In this document: piece by piece, positions 7,316-16,165 of the stretch
Numbering within the stretch: the first letter of the stretch is position 1
How the letters are laid out: each line of letters opens with the position of its first letter
NCBI RefSeq assembly: GCF_017298635.1
Contig: NZ_CP071182.1
Location: 4,874,001-4,938,000 of the forward strand
Length of the DNA stretch: 64,000 nt
Origin: Paenalicyclobacillus mengziensis
GTDB lineage: Bacteria > Bacillota > Bacilli > Alicyclobacillales > Alicyclobacillaceae
Direction: 5' to 3'
Notes under the pieces: model-generated
The model's database searches: none
Seen by the model: only the letters and a program-made list of their open reading frames with translations
What the model was told of the DNA's origin: nothing
Program-made: the position numbers and the translations under genes

Positions 7316-9868
7316 TTGAGGCCATTGGCTCTTGTTCAAAACAAGATAAAAACCATTGCCCAAGTAGTCTTTGTGAATCCACACGTCAAGGAAGTACACG
7401 CGAGCATTTTAGACTGTCTGCAGAATCAACACTTACCGATGGTATTTCAGCCCATTGTGAACCACACAAGCCAAGTCATATATGCCCATGAGTCACTAAG
7501 CAGGCCAACATATCGGGGCAAATCTATTCGCCCTGACATCTGGTTTGGTATTGCACACGACTATCACCATTCACTAGAAGCAGACTTACTTGCCGTTCGA
7601 AGTGCGATACAGCAATCTTCGATAGTATCCAGACGTGACAGCCAACAGTTGCTGTTTATTAATGTCATGCCGAGTTCCATCATTTGCCGTTCCTTTCAGG
7701 TCGAATTGGAATCCATCTTTAGAAGCGGCGTTTGCGAACCTACTCAACTGATTCTTGAGATAACGGAACATGTTACATACGATCCGGCTATCCTCGCCGA
7801 AGCTCTACGTCCATTGAGAGCCATTGGCATCCGATTCGCTTTGGATGACGTTGGATTGGGCGCTTCTAATCTCACATCGATTGTTGAGTTGGAACCAGAC
7901 CTGATAAAACTTGACCGGGTCTTAATTGCCGGGATATCGTCTTCCGTATCCAAACAGAAAATGGTATCTCAGCTTGTCGACTACATGGGGTCTGGTGACC
8001 GCGTAGTTGCGGAAGGCATCGAGAACATGGATGACTTAAATGTCGTTAAACAGACGGGGGTCCATCTGAGTCAGGGCTATATTTGGGGCAAACCAGAGCC
8101 CTTTCATCTCCTTCCTACAAGGCAGCACCTGTTCGGTGCCCCATCCGCCGCTGTCCTGGAATCGAAGCGAAGGCACGGTACTGTACAGGTTCACGACGGA
8201 CACATTATTGTCAGTAACCCTCAGCAACTTGGCCACTTTGCGACAATCGAAATCCCATCAGCCCCGTGGGTGAACGTCATTATAAATGGCACCCCAGTGA
8301 TTGGTCGGATTCTCGTTCAGGAGAGCGACCACATTCTTGTTGAAAGTCACAACGTCACACCAACAAGCAGACTCATTACTAGGGAATCATCTGACAAAAT
8401 GGAAGTCATTGCAGTTCGTCAAATTACCCCAGGTGAACAGTATCGATTGGTTGACAAAGAAGAATCGGCGCACATCGTGCTGGAAATAGAATCTGAAGTC
8501 ATGTATCCAGACCCAGTTACCAGTGAATCAGTCGTTCTACTGTTACAGTCCTCTGGATACCAAGGGACGTTAGACGAGACGGCGATTGAACAAATCTGTA
8601 ATGCGCGAGAAACCATTGAATTAACGGTACTGCGAGGTAAGAGGCCAATTCCCGGTAGGCCTGACAGCTACACGGAAATAGAACAACCACGCGTATACGA
8701 CCCTCTGCATCGCCGTATGAAAACTTCTACAGTCACTGTAGGAACGAAAGTAGCTACCTTAGCTCCCGGTACACCTGGAATGAAGGGTTGTAACATATTC
8801 GGATACCAAATTGAAGCGCCTTCGCTGGGGGCATCACCAACGATTGGGCGCGGTGTCACTGAAATTGGCGATATGCTCGTCGCTCTGCGTAACGGACGAC
8901 TGGTATTCACAAAGGACAAGATTGATGTCGTTCCGGAGTTAATTATCGGACACAATTTGACCTCGAAAGACGGAAACATCGATTTTGATGGAGATGTGAT
9001 TGTTTATGGATCCATCCTCGATGGTGGTTATATCCAATCCTCGGGCACAATCACAGTTCACGGCAGCATCATGTGTGCAACCGTAATGGGAGAACGAGGT
9101 GTCTTTGTATCCGGATCGATTGTGGGCTCGCAAGTCATCGCTGGACCGTCAAGATTTTTATATCAGAAGACAGAACCTACACTCAGAAGATGCATAACCG
9201 AATACGAACGGTTTCGTGAAGAGTACAAGATGCTGCTTCAACATGCACACAAATACCCCAGTAGAGTAACCAATATTTATATGATTGCTTACATACTTCT
9301 GGAACAGCGTCATCCAATGCTACTCAGCGCCTTTGAACAACTCTCGAATAACTTCAGAGACCTGTTCTCAATGGATGCTGCGTTTGTGCAGTTGAGCCAT
9401 GAATTACGCTCAAAGTGGCTTGTGGTTCAACGTACGAAAATCCACGAGCAAGACGTGGAATTCCTTCATGAACAGCTGGTGAACTTTCTTGGCAGAGTTC
9501 AGACAGTTGCATCCGCAGAACCAGCGGATATACGGGTACACACGGTCACATCCAGTGTCCTAAGAGCAACTGGTAAAATTATTGTAAAAGGTGCCGGGGG
9601 GTATACGAGTACTTTGGAATCTGAAGACGCAATCCTCGTCAAAGGTAGCGTACGTGGTGGGTTTATGATCGCTAAGAACACAGTCCGCGTTCATGAGTTA
9701 GGAACGAAATCTGCTACCGAGACGGCCGTGAAGGTCGTTAGTGACACCGGTTTAATTGCTATTAAAATCAGGCATTGCAATACAGTACTTCAGGTCGGCA
9801 ACCAACGCGACCGGAATTTCGAAGCGGAACATAACGTCTTGTATCGGTGGCGTACTGATGACCGTTAA
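7316..9868 (+). CDS. EAL-domain phosphodiesterase fused to FapA/DUF342 domain
   Basis: A two-part protein of about 850 residues. The first part (coding about 7435-8120) is an EAL c-di-GMP phosphodiesterase domain. ESL stands in for EAL, and the other catalytic residues are visible: NVMP, EITEH, the DDVG loop, LIKLD, AEGIE and QGYIWGKP. It is therefore probably active. The second part (about 8170-9840) is FapA/DUF342-like: beta-solenoid repeats (GDVIVYGSILDGGYIQ and following), a central helical stretch and a second short solenoid. The open frame extends upstream through the riboswitch, so the real start is downstream of the terminator: TTG 7316 (AAGAGG 9 bases before) is the best guess, GTG 7295 a rival. 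It is paralogous over its C-terminal two thirds to the protein at 29369-31111. Confidence 0.85.
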   Translation: MRPLALVQNKIKTIAQVVFVNPHVKEVHASILDCLQNQHLPMVFQPIVNHTSQVIYAHESLSRPTYRGKSIRPDIWFGIAHDYHHSLEADLLAVRSAIQQSSIVSRRDSQQLLFINVMPSSIICRSFQVELESIFRSGVCEPTQLILEITEHVTYDPAILAEALRPLRAIGIRFALDDVGLGASNLTSIVELEPDLIKLDRVLIAGISSSVSKQKMVSQLVDYMGSGDRVVAEGIENMDDLNVVKQTGVHLSQGYIWGKPEPFHLLPTRQHLFGAPSAAVLESKRRHGTVQVHDGHIIVSNPQQLGHFATIEIPSAPWVNVIINGTPVIGRILVQESDHILVESHNVTPTSRLITRESSDKMEVIAVRQITPGEQYRLVDKEESAHIVLEIESEVMYPDPVTSESVVLLLQSSGYQGTLDETAIEQICNARETIELTVLRGKRPIPGRPDSYTEIEQPRVYDPLHRRMKTSTVTVGTKVATLAPGTPGMKGCNIFGYQIEAPSLGASPTIGRGVTEIGDMLVALRNGRLVFTKDKIDVVPELIIGHNLTSKDGNIDFDGDVIVYGSILDGGYIQSSGTITVHGSIMCATVMGERGVFVSGSIVGSQVIAGPSRFLYQKTEPTLRRCITEYERFREEYKMLLQHAHKYPSRVTNIYMIAYILLEQRHPMLLSAFEQLSNNFRDLFSMDAAFVQLSHELRSKWLVVQRTKIHEQDVEFLHEQLVNFLGRVQTVASAEPADIRVHTVTSSVLRATGKIIVKGAGGYTSTLESEDAILVKGSVRGGFMIAKNTVRVHELGTKSATETAVKVVSDTGLIAIKIRHCNTVLQVGNQRDRNFEAEHNVLYRWRTDDR

Positions 9869-9977
9869 AACATTGCTCGTAGACGATTCCATACAAACTC
9901 TGGATGTGCAAGGAGAATACGCCGCAGTTTGTGATGTGTATGTCGAATTTTGGAGCCTGACAATTCTGTTATATTGA
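9858..9977 (+). pseudogene. truncated response-regulator receiver stub
   Basis: A 39-codon frame overlapping the end of the EAL-FapA gene starts MTVKTLLVDDSIQTLD, the beta-1 strand and acidic pair of a CheY-like receiver, then loses similarity and stops. A receiver normally has about 120 residues. GGTGG lies 7 bases upstream of the ATG. It is most likely the remnant of a coupled regulator gene; chance similarity over a short stretch cannot be excluded. Confidence 0.45.
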
Positions 9978-10052
9978 CAAATCTATATGCCAATAATTAT
10001 CGTCCATGTTGGGCTCTGTACTTACCATCCCCACACCAGGAGGCGATAACTC

Positions 10053-10241
10053 ATGATGAACAATTCTGAAATCGAAACTAAGATCACCAAAACAAATAAT
10101 CCGTTAGTCAAAATAAGATGCAACAACTGCGGGGAAAACTTCATCCTACGGGGATCCGTCGATAAAGGTGGTAGTTTGACAACAGACTTGAAAATGTGCT
10201 TCTGTGGCAGCAAAGACATTCAACTAACACTCGTAAAATAG
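10053..10241 (+). CDS. small zinc-ribbon-like protein
   Basis: A 62-residue protein with CNNC around residue 28-31 and CFC near residue 49, giving four cysteines spaced like a zinc ribbon. A perfect AGGAGG lies 9 bases upstream of the ATG, and a strong terminator overlaps the stop, so it is very probably expressed. No family recognised and no function can be assigned. Confidence 0.7.
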   Translation: MMNNSEIETKITKTNNPLVKIRCNNCGENFILRGSVDKGGSLTTDLKMCFCGSKDIQLTLVK

Positions 10242-10253
10242 CGAGTGTTTTTT
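10226..10253 (+). terminator. intrinsic terminator of the zinc-ribbon gene
   Basis: AACACTCG and CGAGTGTT form an 8-bp stem followed by TTTTT; the stem overlaps the stop codon. Confidence 0.85.
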
Positions 10254-10347
10254 CGTAACAGTATCCATTGACATGCTGCGTACTTCGTACAGGTATTTTA
10301 AGAGATACGCAGGGATGGAATCCATAACCCGATTTACTGTGAGAACC

Positions 10348-11268
10348 TTAAAACATGTAGGTGTTTTTGCCGTGCTTTTTTGCCCTGTACACTGCGCTAT
10401 CGGCATGCTGTATAAGTGCTTCGGTATCCACTCCATCGACTGGATAAATGGCAGCACCTATGCTGACAGTTAAAGTAAGTTCATTGCCCATAACCCTCCA
10501 CGGACGGTTCATGGATTCTAGAATTCGATTCACCACCTCTTCGACATCAAGCTGAGCCTTGATGTAAGGCAATAGTACGGTGAACTCGTCACCGCTTAGA
10601 CGAGCAACAGTATCATTGTTGCGAACGGAGATGGAAATGCGTCGTCCTAACTCCGTCATAACCTCGTCCCCAACGTAATGACCAAATGCATCATTGACAT
10701 TTTTGAAATCGTCACAGTCGAGAAACAGAATAGCCATACAATAACCGTTGCGTTTTGCATCCTTAATGGCTTGGTCTGATCGTTCGAAAAATAGTGTGCG
10801 ATTTGGAAGCCTTGTTAAGGAGTCATGAAATGCAAGAAATTCCAATCGTTTTTGGTACTCACTTAAGTCCTTCTCTAACCGCTCCTTTTCAGTAACATCC
10901 CGACCGATGGTGACTACGCCTACGATTTCACCATCTCGAATCAAAGTCTTACCGCGGGTTTCAAGAGTAACCCACTTGCCATTTTTGCACTGAAAATGGA
11001 ACAATCCATCTAAGGAGATATTGTTAGATACCAACTGTCGATGCATGGATATGGCGACTTCTTTATCATCAGGATGCAAAATATCGAGTCCAGAAGTATG
11101 AATCATTTCGTCTGGCGTGTAGCCGAGTAGGGTTTCGTGAGAGGGTGACACGTATATGTAGTTAAAATTAGTATCTATAACTCTGATAAGATCCCTTGAA
11201 TGTTCCATTATCAATCGATAGATTTCTTCATCCCTAAGGATTGCTTGCTGCGTATCTTTGCTCAGCAT
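10348..11268 (-). CDS. PAS-GGDEF diguanylate cyclase
   Basis: A 306-residue soluble protein. A PAS domain (about residues 15-130) contains LGYTPDEM and the PAC-like CKNGKWVTLETRG; a GGDEF domain (about 142-306) contains FHDSLTRLPNR, LDCDDFKNVNDAFGH and RLSGDEF. The signature is SGDEF, a tolerated variant of GGDEF, and an RxxD inhibitory site (RNND) sits five residues before it, so the enzyme is predicted to make c-di-GMP with product inhibition. There is no transmembrane segment, so the signal is cytoplasmic. It converges on the zinc-ribbon gene and lies 0.5 kb from the EAL-FapA gene, making a local make/degrade/sense set for c-di-GMP. Confidence 0.93.
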   Translation of the reverse strand: MLSKDTQQAILRDEEIYRLIMEHSRDLIRVIDTNFNYIYVSPSHETLLGYTPDEMIHTSGLDILHPDDKEVAISMHRQLVSNNISLDGLFHFQCKNGKWVTLETRGKTLIRDGEIVGVVTIGRDVTEKERLEKDLSEYQKRLEFLAFHDSLTRLPNRTLFFERSDQAIKDAKRNGYCMAILFLDCDDFKNVNDAFGHYVGDEVMTELGRRISISVRNNDTVARLSGDEFTVLLPYIKAQLDVEEVVNRILESMNRPWRVMGNELTLTVSIGAAIYPVDGVDTEALIQHADSAVYRAKKHGKNTYMF

Positions 11269-11397
11269 ATCTTTCTTAGATTCCTCCGTTCAAAATTTCA
11301 TCGCTGTCACCATTACTGTGTATTTATCGTAATTATATATGAATAATACTCTGTGCAACTTTCGAGATGAGCCGCTATTCGGTTAAACCGCCAGTCA

Positions 11398-11421
11398 ACT
11401 GAATAACCAGATTAATTCAGT
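11398..11421. repeat. inverted repeat in the MFS upstream region
   Basis: ACTGAAT and ATTCAGT separated by 10 bases, about 145 bases before the MFS start. It could be an operator; nothing else in 11269-11566 is recognised. Confidence 0.35.
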
Positions 11422-11566
11422 GGTGCATTTTCATGCTGCAGCCCAAAAAATTTACGATCAACCGGTTTGACGCAGGGACTTTACCCGACGCAAATCGTGA
11501 CGAACCAAAATTGGATAAGATCCGTCCCACCTACACAGAATGCGTGTAAGCAAGGGGGAGCGGATT

Positions 11567-12925
11567 ATGAAAACAGGAAAGAGAAACATCGTAGACGAAG
11601 CTGAATTTAGCGGGTTTCACGCTCGTCTCACCGTCTATTCCTCGGGTGGTCCGTTTCTGGACGGCTACATTCTCAGCATCATTGCCATTGCTTTAATTCA
11701 GATCACACCGCAATTACATCTGAACACGACCTGGAGCGGACTGATTGGTGCATCCGCGCTCATCGGTATTTTTGTTGGCGGATTCATGGGGTATTTCACT
11801 GACAAGTTTGGCCGACAGTTAATGTATTCGATTGACTTTATCCTGTTAATCGTCGCTTCGATTCTTCAGTTCTGGGTACAAACTGGATGGGAACTGTTTG
11901 TTGTCCGACTTATTCTTGGTATATCCGTCGGTGCGGACTATCCAATTGCGACTTCCCTTCTAGCTGAATTTTCACCGAAGAAACACAGAGGGGCGATGCT
12001 CGGTGTAACCCTTGTTGCATATTACATCGGCTCCACTGTGGCGTATATTGTTGGGCAACTCATGCTCCAAATTGGTCCAAACGCATGGCGCTGGATACTC
12101 GCCAGCAGCGCCATTCCAGCCGTCGTGCTGGTCCTCTTGCGCATTGGCACACCGGAGTCCCCACGTTGGCTGTTGCAGAAAGGCCGAAAAGCTGAAGCCG
12201 AGAAAGTGCTTAAACAAGTTTACGGACCACATGCCTCGCTAGATGACACCGTCATGGCAGACATGTCGGTAGGCCAAACGAGCTATTTCAAACTTTTCAC
12301 ACCCGATTACCTAAAACGAACACTATACGTCGGATTGTTTTACATGGCTGCGGTGGCTCCTCTGTTCGCCATGCTCACCTTTGGCCCGGAAATGCTCACC
12401 TCGTATCACTTGTTTCAAGGCGCATCCGGGTACGGAGCCGCTATCATAAGCGCACTTTTTCTCATCGGCTGCATACCGGCACTGTTCCTGGTGAACAGAA
12501 TGGGCCGCCGCATGATGATCATCGTTTCATTTGCCGGAATGACAGTGGGTGTTCTGCTACTAGGGTTGTTTCCGCAAGGTCCGCTATCCATGATCATCCT
12601 TGGGTTTGTTCTTTATGCCATTTTCTCAGGAGGACCCAATGTGATGGAATGGTTGGCGCCAAATGAACTATTCCCTACAGAAGTCCGCGGCACCGCTGTT
12701 GGGATAACAACCTCCATCAGTCGATTCGGAGCGGTGATTGGTACGTACCTGTTTCCGTGGGGATTGGCAAACTTCGGGATTGGACCAACCATGTTGGTGG
12801 CTGCCGCCGTGACGTTTGGCGGATTCGTCGTGTGTGTCTTGCTGGCACCAGAGACAACGAACAAATCACTCTACGCAGCCAGTCGTCCCGAGCGTGCTTC
12901 ACGCAGAAAGAGGCCAGCACCATAG
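11567..12925 (+). CDS. MFS transporter, sugar/metabolite:H+ symporter type
   Basis: A 452-residue membrane protein with about 12 helices. It carries the MFS loop 2-3 motif GYFTDKFGRQ, the PESPRWLLQKGR segment after helix 6 that marks sugar-porter-like families, and FPTEVRGTAVG near helix 11. The substrate cannot be predicted; relatives move sugars, inositol or aromatic acids. The start is set by GGGGGAG 6 bases before the ATG at 11567. The basic C-terminal tail is cytoplasmic. It is monocistronic, with a transposon relic just downstream. Confidence 0.9.
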   Translation: MKTGKRNIVDEAEFSGFHARLTVYSSGGPFLDGYILSIIAIALIQITPQLHLNTTWSGLIGASALIGIFVGGFMGYFTDKFGRQLMYSIDFILLIVASILQFWVQTGWELFVVRLILGISVGADYPIATSLLAEFSPKKHRGAMLGVTLVAYYIGSTVAYIVGQLMLQIGPNAWRWILASSAIPAVVLVLLRIGTPESPRWLLQKGRKAEAEKVLKQVYGPHASLDDTVMADMSVGQTSYFKLFTPDYLKRTLYVGLFYMAAVAPLFAMLTFGPEMLTSYHLFQGASGYGAAIISALFLIGCIPALFLVNRMGRRMMIIVSFAGMTVGVLLLGLFPQGPLSMIILGFVLYAIFSGGPNVMEWLAPNELFPTEVRGTAVGITTSISRFGAVIGTYLFPWGLANFGIGPTMLVAAAVTFGGFVVCVLLAPETTNKSLYAASRPERASRRKRPAP

Positions 12926-12999
12926 GATTAGCGAAAGCAAGGAGATTCTAGCACTCGCGCGCTTAAGTTTCCTGCTTCAAAGAGGACTTGCCTGGTTGT

Positions 13000-13260
13000 C
13001 TACTTTGTCGCTTTCGAGCAGGTCTTACCGCCTCTCCCCAGGCTAACACCGCAGGCCCTGCGGAAGATGTTCATAGCAGCGTTCATGTCACGGTCGTGAA
13101 CAGTACCGCACTTGGGGCAAGTCCCAGAACGGACGTGCAACGGCATCTTATCCATAACCAACTCTCCCCATCCTACATCTCCAATACTTTTCGCAAGGAC
13201 TCTGTTTTTGGAGCATCTTTGCGGAAGAATCTTGAGTTCCCAAATTTGGACCATACACTC
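13000..13260 (-). pseudogene. TnpB (IS200/IS605-IS1341) C-terminal relic
   Basis: The frame reads KNRVLAKSIGDVGWGE, a conserved TnpB stretch, and soon after CPKCGTVHDRDMNAAMNI, the C-terminal part of the TnpB zinc ribbon with the catalytic-region DRDxNAAxNI. The block between them, including the first CxxC, is missing, as is the N-terminal 250 or so residues. It is an internally deleted fossil of a transposon-associated nuclease gene and no intact element ends are visible. Confidence 0.82.
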
Positions 13261-13365
13261 TAAATTGTGAAACAGTTATATAAGACAACATTTAGTGTCG
13301 GATTGGGTTGCTCCGTTCCTTTCAACGCGTCTAGACAGCTCATCAACTTTGTTCGTAACAGTACA

Positions 13366-13394
13366 TTGACTGTCATATTACTATGACTTATATT
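13366..13394 (+). promoter_or_regulatory. sigma-A promoter with embedded inverted repeat (PadR operator candidate)
   Basis: TTGACT (13366-13371), 17-base spacer, TATATT (13389-13394). The spacer contains the perfect dyad GTCATA-TTAC-TATGAC (13372-13387). A repressor bound there would block polymerase, and the next gene encodes a PadR repressor, so autoregulation is likely. Confidence 0.65.
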
Positions 13395-13412
13395 AAACAT
13401 GAGGTGAAACCA

Positions 13413-13739
13413 GTGGCAGGAAAAATCTCATCCGATCTATTGAGGGGTCACACTGATACCATCGTTCTCAAAATTTTACTCGAGGGGGACAGTTATGGAT
13501 ACGAGATATACAAACGCATCGTCGACAAGAGCGACGGGCTGTATGAACTGAAGGAAGCGACGTTGTACTCAAGCTACCGAAGACTAGAGCAGGAGGGCTG
13601 CATCACTTCATATTGGGGCGACGAGACGTTGGGAGGCAGGCGAAAGTATTACCACATTACGCCAGTTGGTGAACAAGTCTACCAACGAAACAAGGAAGAT
13701 TGGGAGTTTACAAAGTCAGTCATTGACAAACTGATTTGA
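13413..13739 (+). CDS. PadR family transcriptional regulator
   Basis: A winged-helix repressor of 108 residues. GHTDTIVLKILLEGDSYGYEIYK is the classic PadR N-terminal helix region, followed by the recognition part LKEATLYSSYRRLEQEG and the wing GGRRKYYHITPVGEQ. The GTG at 13413 is chosen because GAGGTG lies 6 bases upstream. Its end overlaps or abuts the next gene. PadR regulators paired with HAAS-domain membrane proteins commonly control envelope-stress or self-regulating operons. Confidence 0.92.
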   Translation: MAGKISSDLLRGHTDTIVLKILLEGDSYGYEIYKRIVDKSDGLYELKEATLYSSYRRLEQEGCITSYWGDETLGGRRKYYHITPVGEQVYQRNKEDWEFTKSVIDKLI

Positions 13740-13753
13740 AGAGGTGGAAACGG

Positions 13754-14614
13754 ATGAAAGACCGCATCAAGCAACATGTAGATGGGTTGTTTTCAAACGT
13801 CTATGAAACGAAGCAGTTGCGAGAGCTGAAAGAAGAAATTTGTTCAAATCTGTTAGATAAGATTAGTGACCTGATGGCCAAGGGCTCTCTCCCGGATGCA
13901 GCTTTTGAGCATGCCATTGTGGAATTGGGAGATATGAATGAACTCGTCGACAGCCTGAAAGAAGCCTCCGAGACAAGGCTCGTGAAGAACGCAAAGGGAC
14001 AGTCGTTCATTGATAAAAGCCATGTGGTCGGGTATCTGACCGCATCAGTCATCTTGCTCATAGGGTTGTTGGTTGGTGGTTACGTCTACCTTCAAGGAAG
14101 TCATGTGTTCGCTGCATTGGGATATTTCATTCCGTTTCTTCTTGTGTCAGCTCCGATATTCATCTACTTTGGGCTTACTCAGGAAACCAAACATGATTAC
14201 GGCATGAACACAAAGCGAGCACTCGCATATAGCATGGCTTCGGAAATTTTCTTGTTCGGCGTCGTAGCTTCTGCAATTGAATACGTACAGCGCCACGGTT
14301 TGGCAGTCACTCTCTTAACCTTTGGTCCCTTTGTCATCGTATCCGCTATCATCTTCATTTACCTAGGTTTAACGGAAAGGAGCCGACGTAAGATGGACTC
14401 ACAGTGGCAAAAAGAATGGGTCAATTATTACAATAACCCGCATACTGCCATGCTACGAGGCAGCATTTCCGGTGCCCTATGGATCTTCAGCATCGCAGCG
14501 TTTTTCTTCATCGGGTTTGCTTGGAGCTGGAAATATTCATGGATCGTATTCGTCCTCGCTGTTGGTTGTGAGCCACTGATAGAAGCCTACTTTGCCTCAA
14601 AGAGAAATCAATAG
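13754..14614 (+). CDS. HAAS (DUF1700 / permease prefix domain) membrane protein, PadR partner
   Basis: A 286-residue protein. The N-terminal helical HAAS-type domain (about residues 1-75; ELKEEICSNLLDKISDLMAKG) precedes about six transmembrane helices in three pairs. The linker FIYFGLTQETK/IFIYLGLTERSR is repeated, suggesting an internal duplication. HAAS domains are found with PadR regulators, where the membrane protein is thought to tether or relay signals to the repressor. The ATG at 13754 with AGAGGTGG upstream is preferred over the overlapping TTG at 13736. Confidence 0.8.
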   Translation: MKDRIKQHVDGLFSNVYETKQLRELKEEICSNLLDKISDLMAKGSLPDAAFEHAIVELGDMNELVDSLKEASETRLVKNAKGQSFIDKSHVVGYLTASVILLIGLLVGGYVYLQGSHVFAALGYFIPFLLVSAPIFIYFGLTQETKHDYGMNTKRALAYSMASEIFLFGVVASAIEYVQRHGLAVTLLTFGPFVIVSAIIFIYLGLTERSRRKMDSQWQKEWVNYYNNPHTAMLRGSISGALWIFSIAAFFFIGFAWSWKYSWIVFVLAVGCEPLIEAYFASKRNQ

Positions 14615-14712
14615 CTACTGCAAGGGCATTCGCCACGAGATGTATCGTGTACTCCAGCCGGAGGTTACGGTGCTAATTTTGGACATGAATCATGCAGCAA
14701 CAAATGAGGACA

Positions 14713-14732
14713 AAGGGCTGCCAAGGCAGCCC
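14713..14732 (-). terminator. probable terminator of the hyf-like operon
   Basis: The palindrome AGGGCTGCC/GGCAGCCCT lies between convergent operons. Read on the minus strand it is followed by TTTG, so it could end the hyf-like transcript; the T tract is short. Confidence 0.45.
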
Positions 14733-14797
14733 TCAACGAATCGGTCCCCATGTATGACTTATCATTCCCTCAGATAAGCGCTATTTGACGTTCCTAT

Positions 14798-16165
14798 CTA
14801 TGACCAATACGCCCAAAGCAGTAGAATCACAAGTACAGCCAAGAAGGTCGTCGTGTATCCCCAGAGATATCCATGCTGTAAGCGGGTCACGATGGACAGA
14901 CGTTTTCTAACCGCCCTGACGAGGCGTTGGTAAATTTGGCTCTGTAGCCATTTCTCCGCGTTGGTATGAACCGAAACACGAGTTGGCACCATACTGGTTC
15001 CGCTTGTCACACGCCGATGAACTTGAAAACGGAGCAAAGGCGAAAAAAACATCCGATAAGGATTCGAATACGCTGTTCCACTATACTGCGCTGTCTCAAA
15101 TGTTAGCTGGCGTCCCCCAGCCCACGGCCGCACCGTGCGGGTCCTGTATTTGCTCCGCTTTACCAAGTACTGAATCAAAAGCGCCACCAGACTGAAGACA
15201 GCAAACCAGCAAAGTACGTAGGTCGGTGCAATACTACTTACCAGTGCCCCTGGCTCAATAACTGCACTTGGCATCGGAAGAAACGAGAGCAGCCCCGCTC
15301 CGAGGTTCATCAGCGAAGAAAACTGTTCTGGATGATGAAAGACGCTTGGTGAGATGTCGCTTGCAACACTCGGTGAAACCGTTAAAAACGATACAATCCG
15401 TCCATACGCATTGACGAGAACTGTCGGAAAAAACCCGTAGAGTGCTGAAACGACGCTTGCTCCCGCAATCGCTGCGTTTGCCACACGTCCAGACGATGAC
15501 TTCGTGATGAGAGACTCGAGTATAGGGGTTCGCAGTCTTCCAGTGAACAGAAAGGCAAATAACCGCAGAAAAGCGGTGAACGCCAAGGCCGATCCGATGG
15601 CCGCCAAGGCTCCAGCCAGTACAATGATGGTTTGTGGAAAGGCGGCAAGTGTTCGATAGGCTTGCAGCATGCTTTGCAAGGTCAGCCATTCCGACGTAAA
15701 CCCGCTAAATGGGGCGACACCAGCCAGCGTCAAACTTCCAACCAGCAGCCCAGTTGCCACCATTGGCATCTTTGCGTAAATCCCGCCAAGAGCATCTAGA
15801 TGGTCGTTCCCAGTCCGTCTTTCCACTTCCCCAACGGCAAGAAAGCAAAGTGATTTGGCGATGGCATGGGACACCATTTGTACAACCATCGCGAACATTG
15901 CTACACCTGCAAAAGTAGTCGCGTGAGTCACGTGAAAAGACATCGAGAGACCGATGCCGATGAGCATGACGCCAACATTTTCAATACTGCTATAGGCAAG
16001 CAGAACAGTGAGTCTGCGTTCAAACACGGCGTAGAGGGCTCCAAGGCAGACTGCAGCTGCCCCCACCAGCGAAATAATGGCTCCCACAATGGCGGGCACG
16101 GAACCGACCCAGCCGACGACTCGGAGCATTCCAAAGATGCCGAGGTTCAGCAGTCCCCCTGCTAG
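14798..16165 (-). pseudogene. hyfB: hyfB-like antiporter subunit, 3' half, split by an IS element
   Basis: The C-terminal two thirds of a NuoL/M/N-family proton-translocating subunit of a hydrogenase-4-like complex. It contains LLAYSSIENVGVMLIGIG, HAIAKSLCFLAVGEVE and LAGVAPFSGFTSEWL, all hallmarks of HyfB/HycC. The 5' half lies at 18010-18754 on the other side of the inserted element. Joining the halves at one CTAG copy restores an uninterrupted frame (HLNVLL-AGGLLNLGIFGMLRVV), so the gene was intact until insertion. An internal ATG at 16129 could still give a truncated product, but a working antiporter subunit is unlikely. Confidence 0.92.
16162..16165. repeat. left copy of CTAG target-site duplication
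   Basis: CTAG at 16162-16165 and again at 18010-18013 flank the inverted ends of the IS element. Confidence 0.85.

Noticed and set aside
14592..14777. 61-codon plus-strand frame after the HAAS gene
   Set aside because: Overlaps the gene end, no ribosome binding site, no recognisable features.
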